64,000 nucleotides of DNA, from contig JAINUF010000031.1 of the NCBI GenBank assembly GCA_029718625.1, positions 274,119-338,118 on the forward strand, given 5' to 3'. The position numbers were made by a program, and so were the translations under genes. The DNA comes from Synaphobranchus kaupii (taxonomy: Eukaryota; Chordata; Actinopteri; Anguilliformes; Synaphobranchidae). Below are positions 26,161 to 38,078 of this stretch, in pieces. Each line of letters opens with the position of its first letter. Within the stretch, counting starts at the first letter, position 1. Below the pieces are notes generated by a model. The model did not search any database. It was not told the DNA's origin and saw nothing but the letters and a program-made list of their open reading frames with translations.

Positions 26161-27430
26161 GAGGCGGAACCATCTTTCAAGCGTAACTCTCCAGCCACAA
26201 TTCACCATTTACCTAATTCAGACTGTCCATGTTTGGTTGCCTGGAAGTCAAGGTGCAGGGTGCAAAGGTGAAAGGTGTAATCCCTCACAACATGTAGGAG
26301 CACTGATCTAAAACGTCTCGGTGCAGCGGGACATGTGCAGATACAGATTCTGTGAAGAATCCTGCTGGACCACCAGCCTGCAGACTTTAGCCGCTCAGCC
26401 AATCAGAGAGGGAGGGGGGGATGATGGAACATTCGATGCTCAGTGTGAATTCCGTGTTGCCACAGAAACAGTGCTGGCAGGTGTTTTCAGTAATCCATGC
26501 CCAAATGGGCATGAAAAGCTAAGGAAGAGAAACCACCATGAACAGTTTTAAAAATCAATCGAAGAAAGATGAACTCAGGGAGAGAGGCAGTTAAAACACG
26601 GCCCATTTCACTTAACAAATCTGCACTCTTTTTGGAAAAAATTAATAAATCAAAGCAACCTTAAATTCGCCATGAGAGGAGACAGATTAATTAGGTCTAC
26701 GTAATTTAAACATGACTTGTTATATTTATTTATGTGCACACAAAAAAAAGAAAAATCAATTGAAGAAACCTTAAATTTGACTCATACTTCAATGTTAAGG
26801 TGACACACACTACAAGGTGCGCTTTTAAAAATATGAGTTATCAAACGATCCCCACATGCTCAGGCCGATAAGATGTCTCACAAGCCTGCCTGTACTCCTC
26901 CTCCACTGCTGCTTATGGGAAACCAGTTTAACCACCGCTGGTTTGGTTCTCTTACAGTTTACAATGTGCTATTTAGCACAGAGCAACTCACAAAGTAGTA
27001 CAGCATCAGGAGTGAACGTTCACCACTGGCAGGATCAATGATTCATCTCCAAGTGAGGAATATCCTACAGAACAAACATAGACGCTTAGGAACAAGGCAA
27101 AGCATCCATCCGAAAAGCAAGCAATGGTTGCATCGTAAGTTACACCAGTGTACAGCGGGCAAGCCATACATCAAGTGTATAGGTTAGGATGGACCATGTC
27201 AGGTGATCTCTTGAATTACTAAAATAACCCCTCCCCCCAAAAAAAATATGTTGTCAGAGTGTGGACTGGGTAATCCCAGCAGACACAGATTTGGGAGAGG
27301 GCGTGGCCTGCTCTGGGTGTAATCTCGCCCTGACAACTCCCCTCAGGGAGCAAGACGGTTTCCAAAATCCTTAAATCTAAAGGTCCCCAAAAATGACTAC
27401 CTACTGGGTAAGAACCCTACCTCAGTAAAA
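26161..27430. other. intron sequence, no gene seen
   Basis: Unique DNA of the rcan3 intron. I see no coding or structured element in it. Confidence 0.5.
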
Positions 27431-27748
27431 CAGTGTTTTACCCAGCATGCAACACAGCGGTTGTTTTATCCAGCATGCAACACAGCGGTTGTTTTACCCA
27501 GCATGCAACACAGCGGTTGTTTTACCCAGCATGCAACACAGCGGTTGTTTTATCCAGCATGCAACACAGCGGTTGTTTTATCCAGCATGCAACACAGCGG
27601 TTGTTTTATCCAGCATGCAACACAGCGGTTGTTTTACCCAGCATGCAACACAGCGGTTGTTTTACCCAGCATGCAACACAGCGGTTGTTTTACCCAGCAT
27701 GCAACACAGCAGTTGTTTTATCCAGCATGCAACACAGCGGTTGTTTAA
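27431..27748. repeat. 28-bp minisatellite, about 11 copies
   Basis: The unit contains TTGTTTTACCCAGCATGCAA followed by CACAGCGG; TATCC alternates with TACCC. Each unit holds the palindrome GCATGC. The unit is not a multiple of 3 but has no stop in any plus frame, so all three plus frames remain open. Confidence 0.95.
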
Positions 27749-27948
27749 CACACCAGTACAGAGAAGCATGTCTAAATCGCCACATCGTTGTACAGTCGAG
27801 CTAACTGAGCGCGTAGCCATTTAGTACAGTGTAAATATTTAATAATTACAAACGTAAACAGACTTTATTTTTTCTGTTTTGTTTGGAACCCCTGATACAT
27901 ACAGTAGGAGTGCTGCACACAACCCTTTGCCACTGAGTTACGCTATCC

Positions 27949-28108
27949 AACGCGGTTTTACAGACCTCCTACACCCTACACGGTTTTACAGACCTCCTAC
28001 ACCCTACGCGGTTTTACAGACCTCCTACACCCTACGCGGTTTTACAGACCTCCTACACCCTACGCGGTTTTACAGACCTCCTACACCCTACGCGGTTCTA
28101 CAGACAAG
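27949..28108. repeat. second 28-bp minisatellite, about 5.5 copies
   Basis: The unit contains CGGTTTTACAGACCTCCTAC followed by ACCCTACG. It has the same period as the array 200 bp before it and a similar GCGGTT...TTTTAC core. Confidence 0.93.
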
Positions 28109-30684
28109 AATGGGGATCTGAATTACACACAGATTACAATGCGCAGGTGCACATTTTCCACAAACACCACGTACACACACCTTCTCAAAATATAAGTATA
28201 GGTCTCATCCATCCCGAATTCATACAAAATGTCAGCCCCTTATTACCCCTTGATTAATACTCTTACCCTAGCATGATTACCCACTTTCAATGTGCATATT
28301 CTTCCAGCCCTCGAGCAGAATAACCCCCGTAACCCCTCCCCCGCCCCAATTTGGCTGATTAACTGGACTCCGGATAAGAGTCGCCCCTGACGTAGGGTGA
28401 GAGAAACCAAAACAACCACCAAAAAAAAACCCAGCAGGGTGGCGTGGAGCGCACATTTCCGATTTCTATTTCAGCGAGCCTGTTTGAATAATGCATGAAA
28501 CCCGGAAACAAACAGCGCCCTCTGACCCTTTCCCAGCTTCAACTGGGGACACAGCGTTTTGCAACTTTAAGGAGGGGTACTTCTGAGCTCTTACCACAGA
28601 GTCACTCTCCCCATTTCAGCTGCGGATGAAGTTTGTGAACACCCTGTCACAATGCCCCCCCCCCCCCCCCGATTAATTTCTACGTAGGGTTGAAAAATTA
28701 CTGCAGCTTTTTCACAGGGGTAAATTTATTTTCTTTCCCATCCCCAATAGGATTTTTTTCTGCTGCTTTTGACAAGATGTGGTTGTGCTCATTTCATTCA
28801 AATTGGAAAGGAAAACAAACAAAAAAATATCAGTCTCAGGCCTCAGGTAATAAAATGTTTTTTATAGAAAACCAATAAATGTTTTTTAAAGAAAATCCAT
28901 GGTTTTTATTTTAAAGGTACACATAAAAACCATAACTGCTTAGTTTTGCACACTTCATGAGCTTCCTGTGCAGAACATTAACACAAACGGGTCCAAAAAC
29001 ATGCATGACACATCCCATTTAAGCATGTAATTACTTAGTAGACCTATGAAAACGTCCCATTTAAGCATGTAATTACTTAGTAGACTGCTAAGCACACACA
29101 CCATCAAAACAGAAGCTCACATGGTCACGTTCACAAACAATAGCTGAATTCAAACAACGTTTGTCTTTAAACGACACACGTGGTCACAGTCACAAGCAAT
29201 GGCTGAATTCAAACAACATTGGTCCTTAAATCGAAATTGTGATGCTGCAGTTTCATTCTTCGCAAACACAGCGCGGCCAGCTCTTTTTGGTGATCGTTTA
29301 ACTCGCCAATCTATGCTATGTCTGTGCGGTGTTAAAATAAAAAAGAACGCTTGCATTTAATCTTGAGTAAAAGTAAAGGGCTGAAACCTGGCGGTATGGC
29401 GGGTAATCGGTCAGCGTTTCTACCCATGGAGGCTCCCTATGCTGTGCCCACACTGCTAAGCATGTGTTGAAACTACATTACCCAGAATGCTCTGGGCTGT
29501 TGCGCAGCAGAGCAAAACAGGTTTTAGTCAACGGGCCGAAAAGCTCAAAGCAGGAATTCTGCAGTCTCCATGCTTGCATCCTTATCTTTATAAAATCCCC
29601 ACAGTATATACTTTATAAGTATGTGTGCTGAGAAATGCCTGAGAATTTCTGTGGCATGTTTTTTGGTTCCTCGGTTCAAAAAGTGAACTGTAGATGTCAA
29701 CCCCTCTGTGATGTCATCTATAGGGTCATCGCTTCCCACAGAGTTGGACCCCCAAAACGTAGAAGAAGACGAGGAAGACGACGACGAAGAAGAAAAAGAA
29801 AAAGAAGCAGAAGAAGAAAAAGAAAATGAAAAAGAAGAAGAAGAAATCTAGGCTGTGAAACTGAAGGGACCTGAAAGGATTCAGCAAGGACTCAACGTGT
29901 TAAAAATAGACTTTGTTGAAATAATTAAGAAAATGAATCCCTTAAGTGCGCTGGAGATCATTTTAATTACCGTTACCATGCTCGCATTAAATCCCAACCA
30001 ATCACATGTCAGTGGAGAGGCGGGGGCGGAGGCAGAACTGGGTGCACACATTATGCAACCACCAGGATTGGCCTTTCTCAGTGCTGAAAACCAGGTTACA
30101 TGCCGCCACTTTCCACTGCAGAACCCAATCAGAGGTAAATCAAGACTCACAAAGCCCAAAAATCACAGCCACCGAACGAGGTCAAACAAACGGTAACCTT
30201 TGTGCAATCTTCTCATCAACAGCGCCGCTCCATTAGTGCCCGTGTTTCCCCAAGCACTACGCCCTTTCCTGACCTTCAGTCTGTGCGGCTCCTGCATTGC
30301 AGACTCTGAACAGGCCAGGTATAAATATCTCCCAACGGATTCCACCGTATCTACCCAAATTCCAGTTGTATCAACCACATGCTACAACAGTGGGCCTTCT
30401 CTACCCTGGTCCTGCAATGCTTGGGGGGGAGGTTCTGCTGGTTTTTGATGTAATTAAGCACTTAAATGAGTAATTAAATATGTTGATTAAATAGAAAACT
30501 CACCTCTCCTGGTTCCTTGGGTTGTGGAATTTGAAGGGAGAACAAAAAGCCAGCAGCAGTTGCTTTGGCTCCCTCAGACCAGGGCTGAACACCTCCACAC
30601 CATGGGAGAAACACCAGGCTTGCGCTTATGGGCACTTTAAATGGCGTATGTTCAGATGGGGGATTCTACTGTATCATGGCATCA
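28109..30684. other. intron sequence with a GAA tract; no gene seen
   Basis: Unique intronic DNA with a local duplication (CATTTAAGCATGTAATTACT at about 29016 and 29060), a related pair near 29125-29225 (CAATAGCTGAATTCAAACAA), a 16-bp poly-C near 28655 and a GAA/GAC-rich tract at 29758-29850. No exon was recognised. Confidence 0.5.
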
Positions 30685-31075
30685 TTCATAACTGCCCACA
30701 CAGGGTACGGTCATCACCATAACTGCCCACACAGGGTACAGTCATCACCATAACTGCCCACACAGGGTACAGTCATCACCATAACTGCCCACACAGGGTA
30801 CAGTCATCACCATAACTGCCCACACAGGGTACAGTCATCACCATAACTTCCCACACAGGGTACAGTCATCACCATAACTGCCGACACAGGGTACGGTCAT
30901 CACCATAACTGCCCACACAGGGTACAGTCATCACCATAACTGCACACAGACTACGGTCATCACCATAACTGCCCTCACAGACTATCATCATCACCATAGC
31001 TGTACACAAAGACTATAGTCATCACCATAACAGCACACACAGACTAATGTCATCACCATAACGGCACACGCAGAG
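30685..31075. repeat. 31-bp minisatellite, about 12 copies
   Basis: The unit contains CATAACTGCCCACACAGGGT followed by ACAGTCATCAC. Copies are regular to about 30935 and increasingly degenerate toward 31075, as expected at an array edge. Confidence 0.93.
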
Positions 31076-31303
31076 TACTGTCAGATCGCAGACTCAGTGG
31101 TAATAGTGCAGGGAGCCACAGAGGAGTCAGTAATTTTCCATCAGACGTTCAAATTATGACCTCTGTGTGGCTCTCAGGCAAACACAGGCTCCACGAGAGA
31201 GAGGGAGGAAGAGAAATAGCAAGAGAAGGATTTATGGCCAATTATGAATAACAACTGAAAAACAAACAACAGCCAATCAACCTGAGACAACAATTACAGC
31301 ATT

Positions 31304-31450
31304 AACCGGTGTGTGTGTGCGCTTGTATATGTATATGCATATGTGTGTGGATAAGTGTGTCCACATGCGTATGTAGGCATTCGAGTGTGTGTATGTAAGA
31401 GTGTGCATGTGTGTGTGCGCATGTGTGTGCACGTGCGTGCGTGCATGTGT
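31304..31450. repeat. interrupted GT microsatellite
   Basis: GT-rich with CATGTG, CGTATG and TATATG interruptions. Confidence 0.8.
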
Positions 31451-32103
31451 ATCCTGGTTATAGTGTGATAAATCTGGCATTGAGAGGTTGGCTGTCCCAG
31501 CCATCAGAGAATGAGAGTATAATGTGTTTACAGTGAGCAGGGACATTAATCCTATTACTCTAACCTGTCACCAGTGTTCTTTTACCCCGGCAAGAGCTTC
31601 CGCTGCCCAGAGTAATCTCCACGGCAACATAATGACACTTAATGAACCCCCGAGAGGGAGTCGGCCCTGCCACCCAAGACCTCCAGCTCACAGGTAAACT
31701 GAGTGACTCACCGCTCACCTGTACACCTCGCCACAGGCTTCAGCCTGGCTGGGTCTCTCACAATATAAATACACCAGAGATCTCCAACAACAACTTCCCC
31801 TTCCAGGGGCCCACGTGTTTTTAAAAATCCTGCATACGGGCCAAATGATCTCCAAGTACTAATTACTAAACAATGTACCAATTACATGTTCTGTTGGTGG
31901 ACTGTATGTGGACACAATGTGGACGCCTTCCTAAAATAAAAAAATATATGTTTATTTTTTCCCCTCAGTGATTATACGGCAGGAGTGCATCTATACTTGG
32001 CTGCATTTGGCCCCTGGACCAGAATCTGAAAAGCTTGAATCTAAAGACTGTAGAATATGTGGCATAACAGTGACGTTCAAAGTAAAGGATTTAACCAGGT
32101 TGT

Positions 32104-32288
32104 AAAATTAACACCAGCCAAACGCTGGTAAGTTAGATTTTGGCTGGTAAGATTTCTACTCCACTTTGACCAGTAACCAATCAGGTTGTGTTATATTAAA
32201 AGGTAATGTGGCTGGTAAATTGTTGAAAATGGCTGGTGATTTTTAGAATCCATAAGCCACTCTGGCTAGTGGGTGAAAAAGTTAACTT
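32104..32288. mobile_element. inverted-end non-coding element
   Basis: GTAAAATTAACACCAGCC at the left is roughly inverted against GGGTGAAAAAGTTAAC at the right. The body is rich in GGCTGGTAA. It resembles a dispersed fish DNA transposon remnant. Confidence 0.4.
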
Positions 32289-32880
32289 CATATCCTGGAT
32301 TTGACACTTTGTTCCACACAGGTGAGAAGCCAGGACAGGGTCCTAATTCAGACACCTGTGGGACGAGTGCAGGTGCGGCATCAACCCCCCCCCCCCCCAA
32401 GAAACAGGACACCACCCCGTCTATCGATTAGAGAGGCATGGCGGAGTGGGTTGCATAAGTGCAGCTCTTTAAATTTCCCGCTGCTACCCGGTTTCCAGGC
32501 CCTCTGAAGGGGGAGGGGGCGGAGAAAGGGGAGGAGGGAGTGGGAGGGGAGTGGGGGGGGGGGGTGTAACCTGATACGGCGGGTGACAAAGACGGCCCGG
32601 ACGTGCTTTGGTGTCACCGCGAGGCATGGGCGTTACTGATACCGTACGGTTGCCGCGGAAACCGATATGCGCTCTAAGGCTGGAGCCTCTCCTAAGGTTT
32701 CACCCGCACGTTTCACCGGAGTGTTCCGGAAAGGGCCGCCGCTGGAGTCAGCAAAGCGAGCGCTACCTGAGCGCTACCTGAGCGCTACCTGACTATCGGA
32801 CCACTGCGGGCCCCGCGGCCTACGTCCGCGCTGTGGGAGAGATCTGGTGTCCCGCCAGCTGAAGGTAAACACTGCCCAAG

Positions 32881-32935
32881 ATCATCTGGCCAGCACCCCC
32901 CACCCCCCACCCCCCCACCCCCCACCCCTCCCACA
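32881..32935. repeat. C-rich G4/i-motif tract
   Basis: Six or more runs of at least five C separated by A (CCCCCCACCCCCCAC pattern) give G-quadruplex potential on the minus strand. Confidence 0.7.
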
Positions 32936-33094
32936 ATGTTATGTCCCAAACCGATCACAGCGTTAATTAACTCAACCCCGCATAATATTTCTAAAGTAAA
33001 TTGGAGGATAATGGCAGTGTCGTATAATGCCACAAAACTTTGGGCCGAATCGCTGGTTTTAAAATGGAGTATTTGAGAGTATAAACAAAAAAAA

Positions 33095-33303
33095 TAATAA
33101 ATTGCATTACTAAGGAACTGGCCTAGTAACAGAGAGGTTGCAGGTTCGATTCTCAGGTAGGACACTGCCACTGTACCCAAGGCCCTTAACCTGAATTCCT
33201 TCAGAATATATCCAGCTGTATAAAATATTTGAAAATGCAACAAAAAAATAGTTGTGTAAGTTGCTCTGGATAAGAGCGTCTGCTAAATGCCCGTTATGTT
33301 ATG
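33095..33303 (+). mobile_element. tRNA-headed SINE
   Basis: The head segment AAGGAACTGGCCTAGTAAC leads to a B box GGTTCGATTC at about 33144, then AGGTAGGACACTGCCACTGT. The tail is GCTCTGGATAAGAGCGTCTG plus CTAAATGCC. The 5' end is truncated before the A box. Confidence 0.8.
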
Positions 33304-33499
33304 CAATCACTTCCAAAATTGCCTTTTTTTGGCTCTTCATCCGTTCCCCCCTTCCAACCACTTCAATGTGTGGCCTTTAACAACATCAGATAAAGTATTT
33401 GCTTTGCAAAAACATGAAAGAAGGAAGTTATTTTCTAATTTATCTGAAAACGTGATGCAGATAGTGCGTGTGTGAAAATGGACTCTATTCTACAGAACA

Positions 33500-34452
33500 T
33501 TCAGCCCATCTAGAACATAAGAACATAAGAATACATAATGAGGAGAACAGGCCATTCAGTCCATCTAGAACATAAGAACATAAGAATACATAATGAGGAG
33601 AACAGGCCATTCAGTTCATCTAGAACATAAGAACATAAGAATACATAATGAGGAGAACAGGTCATTCAGCCCATCTAGAACATAAGAACACATAATGAGG
33701 AGAACAGACCATTCAGCCCATCTTGAACATAAGAATATATAATGAGGAGAACAGGCCATTCAGTCCATCTAGAACATAAGAACACATAATGAGGAGAACA
33801 GACCATTCAGCCCATCTAGAACATAAGAACATAAGAATACATAATGAGGAGAACAGGCCATTCAGTCCATCTAGAACATAAGAACATAAGAATACATAAT
33901 GAGGAGAGCAAGCCACACAGCCCGTCTAGAACATAATATTACATAATGAGGAGAACAGGCCATTCAGTCCATCTAGAACATAAGAATACATAATGAGGAG
34001 AACAGGCCATTCAGTCCATCTAGAACATAAGAATACATAATGAGGAGAACAGGTCATTCAGCCCATCTAGAACATAAGAACACATAATGAGGAGAACAGA
34101 CCATTCAGCCCATCTTGAACATAAGAATATATAATGAGGAGAACAGGCCATTCAGTCCATCTAGAACATAAGAACACATAATGAGGAGAACAGACCATTC
34201 AGCCCATCTAGAACATAAGAACATAAGAATACATAATGAGGAGAACAGGCCATTCAGTCCATCTAGAACATAAGAACATAAGAATACATAATGAGGAGAG
34301 CAAGCCACACAGCCCGTCTAGAACATAATATTACATAATGAGGAGAACAGGCCATTCAGTCCATCTAGAACATAAGAATACATAATGAGGAGAACAGGCC
34401 ATTCAGCCCATCTAGAACATAAGAACACATAATGAGGAGAACAGGCCATTCT
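33500..34452. repeat. tandem array of an interspersed-repeat head, with 392-bp higher-order unit
   Basis: Units of about 45-58 bp contain AACATAAGAACATAAGAATA, then CATAATGAGGAGAACAGGCC and ATTCAGTCCATCT. A block of several units is repeated at an offset of exactly 392 bp (for example 33713-33916 and 34105-34308 are identical). The unit is the head of a repeat common in fish genomes, amplified in place. Confidence 0.9.
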
Positions 34453-34789
34453 AACTCCTCTATGCTTGCTCACAGTTGGGATTGCAGGTGCACAACTGCA
34501 GACACAAGAAAAGGAAAGACTAAGGTCTTATTCCTTTGGTTTAATTTTTGAAGTGCCAATAATTTCTCTCCCCCTTTTTCCAGTCAATCCAAAAGCCAAG
34601 TGGTTATTTTAAGAGGCTCTCCAAAGTGAAGTCTGAGCTTTAATCAATAAAATAAGGAGTGCCTGAGCTGCACCACCTGACTCTCTCAACCGTTCGTAAA
34701 TATCTACCTGGTGGTTACACTGGGCTGCAATCAAAACAGGTAGCAACCTTAGCAACCGGTGTAGACTTGCGAGTGGGGCCTGAGCCATC

Positions 34790-34909
34790 ATTATGAGAGG
34801 TGTGTACCACATCACAGCATTTATGAGAGGTGTGTACCACATCACAGCATTTATGAGAGGTGTGTACCACATCACAGCATTTATGAGAGGTGTGTACCAC
34901 ATCACAGCA
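34790..34909. repeat. 30-bp minisatellite, 4 copies
   Basis: The unit contains ATTTATGAGAGGTGTGTACC followed by ACATCACAGC; copies are essentially identical. Confidence 0.93.
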
Positions 34910-34927
34910 GTGTAGGTAGCTGTAAAT

Positions 34928-35048
34928 GTATGTGTGTGTAGGTGTATGCGTGTGTGTGTGTGTGTGTGTGTGTAGGTGTGTATGTAGGTGTTGGTGTGTA
35001 TGCGCATGTGTGTGTGTGTGTGTGTGTGTAGGTGTGTATGTAGGTGTA

Positions 35049-35140
<92 letters not shown>

Positions 35141-35160
35141 TGTGTGTGTGTGTGTGTGTC
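34928..35160. repeat. long GT microsatellite
   Basis: (GT)n with GTAGGTGTATGC interruptions; the purest part is 35051-35158. Confidence 0.95.
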
Positions 35161-35537
35161 AGGGGGAGGGGAAAAAGGAAGAGATTAAACATACAAAAAA
35201 AACACAAAACAGATGAATGAAAAGCCCAGATCATTCTAGAATAAAACAGTGACAAACAGCCTGAGAGACCTGAGCAATGAGAACAGACTTCACATGCTGT
35301 TCCTCAAATCTCCTAGCTCCCTCCCTCCCCCTCTCCCTCTCTCCCTCCCTCCCTCGCTCCCTCTGCCAGGGACAGGGATTAAAGATCTGTTCTGTCCCAA
35401 CCCAAAACTCTCCCTTGCCTCTTCTTTCCTCCCCTCTCCTCCTGTGATAAAAAAACTTCATATGAGAAACCCCTGAGAAATACATATGAACCTATGATGA
35501 CTGTAATAAGGCTCTGTAAGAGGCTCTACCAGTATAG

Positions 35538-35750
35538 TTTGTGTGTGTGTGTGTATATACATGTATGTGTGTGTCTGTGTGAGAGTGTGCATGTGTGTGT
35601 TTGTGCATGCATGTCTGTGTATGTGTTAGTGTGTGTGTCTGTGTATATGGCCGTGCGCACATGTGCGTATGTGTGTGCATGTGTACCCGTGTATATGTTT
35701 GTGTGTGTGTTTGTGCATGTGTGTTTGTGTGTCTATATGTATGATTGTGT
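35538..35750. repeat. interrupted GT microsatellite
   Basis: GT-rich with CATG, TCTG and TATAT interruptions. Confidence 0.85.
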
Positions 35751-37265
35751 AAAACCCACTGGGATCCAGTTCACTGAATAGTGAATAAACTTCACATTCA
35801 CACTCTAAAGGTGTGATCTTCCCCAGTCCAATGTGCTACACCATCAACACAAAGGCCAAAGGTGTGTATCACTAAAAAATACGTCATCTTTTATTTCATA
35901 TTTGTACTTATTCATCAGAATATACACATTTTCAAACCCTGAGAACTATTTCACATACACATCAGATATTCTGACTGTTGATAGCAAGAGGGAATGTTCA
36001 GCCATAAAGCTAGTTTTCTAGTCACTCCAGAGATATCAATGTTTCATGATTAATTGTGAGAAGAAGAAAAAAATCACATCCCTATTGTGACGCAAACCCG
36101 GGGCACAAAGCAAGCTGGCGCATTCCGGTACCTGCAGGGCATTGGCTCCACAGCACAGGTAGGGTTGCGGAGGAACAGGGTCCACGGTTTCAGGGTCAGA
36201 TCTACGCTCCCTGACGCACGAAGAGCGCGCGATAAATTCTGCGAGGTGCGATTCATTTGCCGTGGCTGAAGGGGGGGGTCTGACTGCAGCAATTTACAGC
36301 ATCTCCACTCTGTCACGCCTGACTTAACTAGAGCGGCAATGAGGCAGCACGGTCACCTCTTAATTCACCCAGCTCCCCTCTTTATGCCGACCTGGCTACG
36401 TGCGTGCGCGTGAAACTAGGGATCCTGCTCTATGAGACACACTAGACCGCGGCAGTTCTCCGGGCTACTGAATGACGAAGTGTCCTAATTTTACAGACTT
36501 CAACCACTTTTGTTATCCTCCCACTGAGTTTGGCACAAAACAGCCGGGGTGCTGTGAGAGACGGACGTAGAGGGGAAAGGGTGGGTTAAAATCGGTGTGG
36601 AATTCTTAAAAAGGTGCCGTCTGTATCCCTCTCCCACCGTAGCCATCTGCGCGGCTTTTTAAAACAACTAGTGGCGCAATTACAGAGCCGACGCTGTCCC
36701 TCAGTGGGTTAAAAAGTAACGGCTATCGCCAGAGCCGTTACCGTTCGGTAGGTAGCATGCGCTCCTGTCTCGCGCACCTGCAATGCTGAAGCCAAGACCG
36801 CCACTGCGTCTAAACTGCTCCCCCCACTTCTCTGCTTCGCCTCATTGACAATCACCCAGCCCCCACCCCCCCCCCCCCCCCCCCCTCCATTTACGCATGC
36901 AACCTAAATCTCAGAGAACTGAATGGTGCACATCTGAGCCAGATATCGCTTGCCAGTTGCGTTGTTTTATCTATTAATAATTCACGATGGGTATTATTCC
37001 TTCTCGAGCTCGTTCAGTCTTTTCCTTATGTTAGTCTTAAAACCGTACATTTCGTCAGCACTGGCATGAAAACGCATATTCCGAACGTAAGTATAGCTAA
37101 TATGCGGGTTCATTCAGAAAAGTCAGTGACTAAAGAATGCACGAGGTGCATTAAACATGAGCTGTATAGGATGCAGCTAAATCAGGATCAAGTAGCAAAA
37201 CGGCAATCAGGCAACTGACGCAAAACCAGCAAGAATGTCAAAATGAAACATGCGATGTTATGAAA
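35751..37265. other. intron between internal first exon and shared exons; no further gene seen
   Basis: Unique DNA with a moderate CpG patch near 36650-36800 and a 19-bp poly-C near 36870. No exon was recognised besides the rcan3 alternative first exon at its edge. Confidence 0.5.
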
Positions 37266-37271
37266 CCGTAC

Positions 37272-37358
37272 CTGCATTTTGTCAGACGTAAACACCTCAG
37301 TGTCTACCTCGCAGGCGATGAGCGTCAACATCTCCAGTTTCATATTTATCGATGGCAT
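37272..37358 (-). CDS. rcan3: rcan3 alternative first coding exon (short isoform, 29 codons)
   Basis: This is an internal first exon inside the 44-kb intron. It encodes 29 residues starting MPSINMKLEM and continuing LTLIACEVDTEVFT, then SDKMQ, followed directly by a donor GTACGG in phase 0. That phase fits the shared exon starting ERFEALF. The length and the pattern MP...M...TL.AC.VD.EVFT match the first exon of the short RCAN2 isoform, and the LIAC...F pattern also fits RCAN1.4. It therefore looks like the inducible-type RCAN first exon retained in rcan3. Predicted protein is 195 aa. The ATG is the first in frame after an AT-rich leader, and a CpG-rich region lies upstream. Seen directly: reading frame, donor and phase. 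Inferred: transcription. Confidence 0.82.
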
Positions 37359-37499
37359 ACCCTTTCGAATGAGAAGATAAAATAAATAAAAATGAATCTG
37401 TGTAAAATATGTATCTTTCGTTGGATCTCGTTGCCTCCGGATGAGATGCAGTCCCAGTTTCCCACAACTGTAAATTTACTTGGGCTGAAAAAGAGGAGG

Positions 37500-37780
37500 C
37501 TTTGGCAAGCTTTCGTGTGCGCTGTCAAAAATGCGCTCTCTCTGGCTCGTGCTGCCTCCTCAGTCCAGTCTATCTGTCTCTCTCTCACCGCACACTCGCG
37601 CAGACTGGCGTGTGCCGCCGCGGACGCACCAACCAGAGCGCGCTGAGACGCAGCGTTGACGTCAGCAGCACCCTGCTTTCTCATTTGCGATGCTGCTGAT
37701 CTCCTGGTCCTTGCTACCTTGCGGAACGTCTCTGAGAACACTGCGGACCGCTGCCCGCGTTTCTGTCCCAGGCTGTCCTA
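37500..37780 (-). promoter_or_regulatory. candidate internal rcan3 promoter with perfect CRE
   Basis: This CpG-rich stretch lies 140-420 bp upstream of the internal first-exon ATG. It contains the palindromic cAMP response element TGACGTCA at 37657-37664. A GGGAAAC (NFAT-type GGAAA core) reads on the gene strand near 37457-37463. No convincing TATA box is visible near the CRE. RCAN1.4, the paralogous short form, is driven by an intronic calcineurin/NFAT-responsive promoter. The presence of a promoter here is inferred from the exon and base composition. Confidence 0.5.
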
Positions 37781-37862
37781 ACAATAGGTCTACCCTGAAC
37801 TGCGACAGTTGCTCATTGCAACTCTCAGTAATTGAAAATGATAGCATCCCTTCCCTGGAGCA

Positions 37863-38078
37863 CAGGGGTGACCAATCTTATACTAAAAGGGGCCGATGTG
37901 GGTGCAGGTTTTTTTTTTGTTTTAGCCCAGCGCTAAGAGACCTGATTCTAAGTATCAAGGTGTTGATTTAAGATAATGATTAGCTAATTAGTTGAATCAG
38001 GTGTTGTGGTGCTGGGCTAAAAAAAAAAAACCTGCACCCACAACCATTATTATTTGCTAAGATTGAACACCCTTGCTT
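37863..38078. mobile_element. fold-back hAT-type MITE
   Basis: The left arm GGGTGACCAATCTTATACTA...GGGTGCAGGTTTTT is inverted against AAAACCTGCACCCACAACC...GATTGAACACCCTTG. It belongs to the same family as the elements at 50518 and 53082. It sits just upstream of the internal promoter region. Confidence 0.7.

Noticed and set aside
27431..28108. CRISPR-like 28-bp repeats
   Set aside because: Units are contiguous with no unique spacers and the DNA is vertebrate; these are minisatellites.
29635..29829. Arg/Lys-rich plus frame
   Set aside because: It ends in a GAA/CGA low-complexity tract; no splice or domain evidence.
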